Below, one piece after another: positions 1 to 3,943 of a stretch of 10,256 nucleotides of DNA. The position numbers and the translations under genes are program-made. The stretch is from Baffinella frigidus (taxonomy: Eukaryota; Cryptophyceae; Cryptomonadales; Baffinellaceae): NCBI GenBank assembly GCA_026770585.1, contig MU646551.1:279703-289958 (forward strand), read 5' to 3'. Positions within the stretch are counted from its first letter, which is position 1. Each line of letters begins with the position of its first letter. Under the pieces are notes generated by a model. The model made no database searches. It was not told the origin of the DNA and saw only the letters and a program-made list of their open reading frames with translations.

Positions 1-110
1 AGGGTTGAGGGTTGAGAGTTGAGAGTTGAGGGTTGAGAATGGTTTGGAAGGGTTGAGGGTTTAGAGTTTAGAGTTTAGAGTTCAGGGTTCAGGGTTTAGG
101 GTTTAGGGTT
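1..110 (+). repeat. Degenerate telomere-like heptamers (TTGAGGG, TTTAGAG, TTTAGGG)
   Basis: This is the G-rich strand of variant heptamers, beginning with TTGAGGG-type units and ending with TTTAGGG. It is the intron sequence downstream of exon l on the minus strand and continues past the left edge. Confidence 0.9.
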
Positions 111-115
111 GAGAC

Positions 116-157
116 CCGCGACGGCGCCCGTGACGTCGATGCGCGCTGACGAGATTC
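116..157 (-). CDS. Exon l: GISSARIDVTGAVAG
   Basis: This exon has 42 bases, phase 1 on both sides, between an AACCAG acceptor and a GTCTCA donor. It encodes ISSARIDVTGAVAG. It joins exon k in frame to give ALGISSARIDV. The frame ends on one base of a further codon, so at least one more exon must lie beyond the left edge. The donor is close to heptamer sequence on the 3' side. Confidence 0.8.
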
Positions 158-1143
158 CTGGTTTAGGTTGAGGGATTAGGGTTTAGGGTTTAGGGTTTAG
201 GGTTTGGGGTTTGGGGTTTGGGTTTAGGGTTTAGGGTATAGGGGTTAGGGTTTGGGGTGTAGGGTATAGGGTGTAGGGTGTAGGGTGTAGGGTGTAGGGT
301 GTAGGGTTTGGGGTAGGGCGGGGTGATACCCAGGGCCTCTGACACTTCCGTTGTGAAGGCATCGAACAAGTCCGCGCGCTCCGTCGAGCCCTGCTTTGGG
401 GTTTGGGGTTTGGGGTTTGGGGTTTGGGGTTTGGGGTCCAGGGTTCAGGGTTCAGGGTTTAGTGCTTAGGTTTAGGGTTCAGGGTTTAGGGTTTAGGGCG
501 TAGGTTCAGGTTTAAGGTTCAGGGTTGAGGGTTTAGGGTGTAAGGTTTAGGGCTTAGGGTTCAGGGTTCAGGGTTTAGGGTCAGGGTTTAGGGTTGAGAG
601 TTAAGGGTTGAGGGTTGAGAGTTTAGGGTTTAGGGTTGGACCACGGGGATGGTGTTGATGTCGATGGGAAGTTCCGCCTGCACCTCGACTGCCTCCGGAA
701 TCTGCTTCAGGAGAAAATCAGGAGAAAATCGAGGAGAGTCAGGGTTCAGGAGATAATCGAGGAGAGTCACGGGCCAGAGTCGGGGTGCCACAGCCACGGG
801 AACTGAACGATGCACCCGGTCTCATATGAAAACACTTTCAACACTTTTTGTTTTTGATTCAATCAAAATTACTACACGAATGCTTGAATAACACTAGTTC
901 AAAATAGTGGTGTTGCTGTCCATGGGGGGCTCCGTCTGCACCTCGACTGGCTCCGAAATCTGGTTGGGATTTAGGGTTTAGGGTTTAGGGTTTAGGGTTT
1001 GTGGTTTGTGGTTTGTGGTTTGTGGTTTGTGGTTTAGGGTTTAGGTTTAGGGTTTTGGGTTCAGGGTTCAGGGTTCAGAATTTAGGAGTTAAGGTTTGGG
1101 GTTGAGGGTTAAGGGTTAAGGTTGGGGTTTAGGTTTTAGGGTG

Positions 1144-1174
<31 letters not shown>

Positions 1175-1387
1175 GGTTGTGGGTTTAGGATTTAGGGTTT
1201 AGGGTTTGTGGTTCAGGGTTTAGGGTTCAGGGTTTAGGGTTTAGGGTTTAGGGTTTAGGGTTTAGGGTTTAGGGTTTAGGGTTTTGGATTTTGGGTTTTG
1301 GGTTTAGGGTTCAGGGTTCAGAATTTAGGAGTTAAGGTTTGGGGTTCAGGGTTTAGGGTTAAGGTTTAGGGTTTAGATTTGAGGGTG

Positions 1388-1418
<31 letters not shown>

Positions 1419-3898
1419 GGTTGTGGGTTTAGGGTTTAGGGTGTAGGGTGTAGGGTGTAGGGTGTAGGGTGTAGGGTTGACCGTAAACGCGCAGTCCTCG
1501 ACGGAGCGCGCTCCGCTCGAGGATGTCTTGTTGACTGTTTCGGGGTTCGGGTTTGGGGTTTGGGGTTTGGGGTTTAGGGTTCCGGGTTCCGGGTTCCGGG
1601 TTTGGGGTTTGGGGTTCCGGGTTTGGGGTGTAGGGTTGGGGTTTGTGGTGTAGGGTTGGGGTTTGGGGTTTGGGGTTTGGGGTCTGGGGTTTGGGGTTTA
1701 GGGTTAGGGTCGCATCCATCCACTTAGCAGCGGCCAAGTTCCTGTCCCCCCGGATATCCGGGGAAAATGCGGTTATAATCCAATGTAAATGGATAAGATT
1801 TTAGTAAAATCGTTTAGATGGACTGTATCCGTGAAGCCCCCAGCGACTTCCAGCTCTGCCTGAGTAAAACTGGGCTCGCCATAAAAGCATACTTTATTTT
1901 TGCCTTTTTTTCCTGACATTCTGCTCTAAATGTGTTTTATGACGAGCCCACGTTTACTCGGCGGAGCTGGGACTTCGGGTGGAAAGGAGTTTGGAGCGCC
2001 TGCACGCAAAGTCACCTTGTTTACTTTTGGCCGCAGGGTGTAGGGTGTCATCAGGCTGGTTCCAAGCATCGCCAAAAGTAAACATGTTGACTTTGCGTTC
2101 AGGCCTAGGTATGTGTGCTGAGGCAGCTGTCCCGTCCACACGTACGTGTGCTGACCACTAGCGTGGGAGCAATTTACAAGCCCTCCAAAGTGGACCAAAT
2201 CGAGGACGTGGCGTGATCATTTCCAGGCAGCGGCCGCTCGAATTCGACGAAGCTGGCTACCCCCCTTACACTCAGGCAAACGAAGCTTTCTACCCCAATT
2301 ACAGCCGGACAATTGTCCTGACCTTCTACCCCAATTACAGCCGGACAATTGTCCTGACCTGGGCAGCTCGTGCACGAAACGGAAGTTTCTACCCCCCTTA
2401 CACCCAGGCAAACGAAACTTTCTACCCCAATTACAGCCAGATAATTATCCTGAACTTCTACCCCAATTACGACCGGCCAATTGTCCTGACCTTCTACCCA
2501 GATTCCAGCCAGGCAATTGTCCTGACCTGGGCAGCTCGCGCACGAAACAGTGGTTTGATCGAAGATGGTGGTTTCGTTGGAGTACGTCCCGGCGCCGCAG
2601 ATGCAGTTGGGTGGCACCCCGTGCCCTGGGGTTAGGGGTGAGGGTTTGGGGTTTGGGGTTTGGGGTTTGGGGTTTGGTGTTTGGTGTTTGGTGTTTGGGG
2701 TCTGGGGTTTGGTGTTTAGGGTTTGGGGTTTGGGGTTTGGGGTTTGGGGTTTGGTGTTTGGTGTTGAGGGTTTGGTGTTTGGTGTTTGGTGTTTGGTGTT
2801 TAGGGTTTGGGGTTTAAGGTTTGGAGTTTAGGGTTTTGGTTTTGTAGTTTGTAGTTTCAGGTTTCGGCGGGACCCCGTGCCCTGGGAGGCAAAAACACAT
2901 TTGAGGGTTTGGGGTTTAGGTTTTCGGGTTTAGGGTTTAGGGTTTAGGGTTTGGGGTTTAGGGTTTGGGGTTTGGGGTTCATGGTATAACTTTTGGGATT
3001 CAGGAGTTGGTTTGGGGTTCAGGGTTTAGGATTCAGGGTTTGTTGGTATGCAGGGTTTCGGGTTTCGGGTTTCGCGGGGCGGGATCGTCGCGATATCTTA
3101 AGGATTCCAGATTTATTGGGATACCGGGTTTCGGGTTTCGGGTTTCGGGTCTCGGGTCTCGGGTTTCGGGTCTCGGTTTTCGGTTTTCGGTTTTCAGGTT
3201 TCGGGTGTCGGAGGTATACCTGCTAGGCAAGCACACGCGGAGATGTTCCTGCTTCCTGCTGGTGCCCAAGACACGCCGGGGCACCGTTCGCACACCCCTG
3301 GGTTCGGGTTCGGGTTTTGGGTTTTGGGTTTTGGGGTTTGGGTTCAGGGCGGAGGGTTTAGGGCTTAGGGCTTAGGGTTTAGGGCTTGGGGTTTGGGTGT
3401 GACAAGCGCAGGATCTGGCGACAGTGCGTGGTACACGGTGCAAACGAGAGGACACAAACTCAGCACGTGTTACACCCGAGGGGATGCGGCGTTTACGAAC
3501 GAGACAAGTCAAAAACCGAGGTGCTAACAACAGGAGTCACGACCGTGCTACAAACGAGAGAAGGTGCAAACGAGAAAGAGTCACGGCTGAGGTACACACG
3601 ACACGCTACAAACAAAGAGGCACGACCGAGGTACAAACGAGAGGAGTCACAACCGAGCTACACACGAGACAACAAGGTACACGGTGGAGGCACAACCTGT
3701 GCCCCCAACCCGCCCTTGTACGGACCCTACGGTGGGCCATCTGTAGGGACATAGGGGGTTCTCTACGGACATCCTAGCCGACTTTCCATCAATTTCGGCC
3801 AGGAAATCCCTTGGTAGCCCGCTGTGTCCACACGAGAACGTTAGAGGGGCCTATTTAAGGTTTGAACCCGAGTGCTTGACCTGCCCCCAACCCGCCCT

Positions 3899-3943
<45 letters not shown>

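Noticed and set aside
1-640. A true chromosome-end telomere
   Set aside because: The heptamers are degenerate, change variant every few units, are interrupted by exons with splice sites, and continue through the window in separate blocks.
1429-1737. Minus-strand open frame rich in NPKPQTP repeats
   Set aside because: It is the translation of heptamer repeat read through. The only coding part is exon i, which lies in a different frame.
2232-2247. Adjacent NotI-like and EcoRI-like sites suggesting cloning-vector contamination
   Set aside because: Only two restriction sites are present, with no flanking vector or adapter sequence I recognise. The surrounding repeat continues naturally on one side.
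3076-3122. An additional exon between g and h
   Set aside because: No GT donor follows within the island, and no frame gives the cysteine pattern. Exons g and h already join well without it.
2565-3375. Plus-strand open frames of GFGVWGLGF type
   Set aside because: Seven-base repeats without stops give long artificial frames. They have no complex sequence and lie opposite to the exons.
3430-3690. CRISPR array
   Set aside because: Units are degenerate and contiguous, without unique spacers, in a eukaryotic intron context.
3386-3777. Plus-strand frames with TRGVTTEVQTR repeats as a gene
   Set aside because: They follow the CGAGAG minisatellite. Two frames are open at once, and there is no domain, start context or conserved end.
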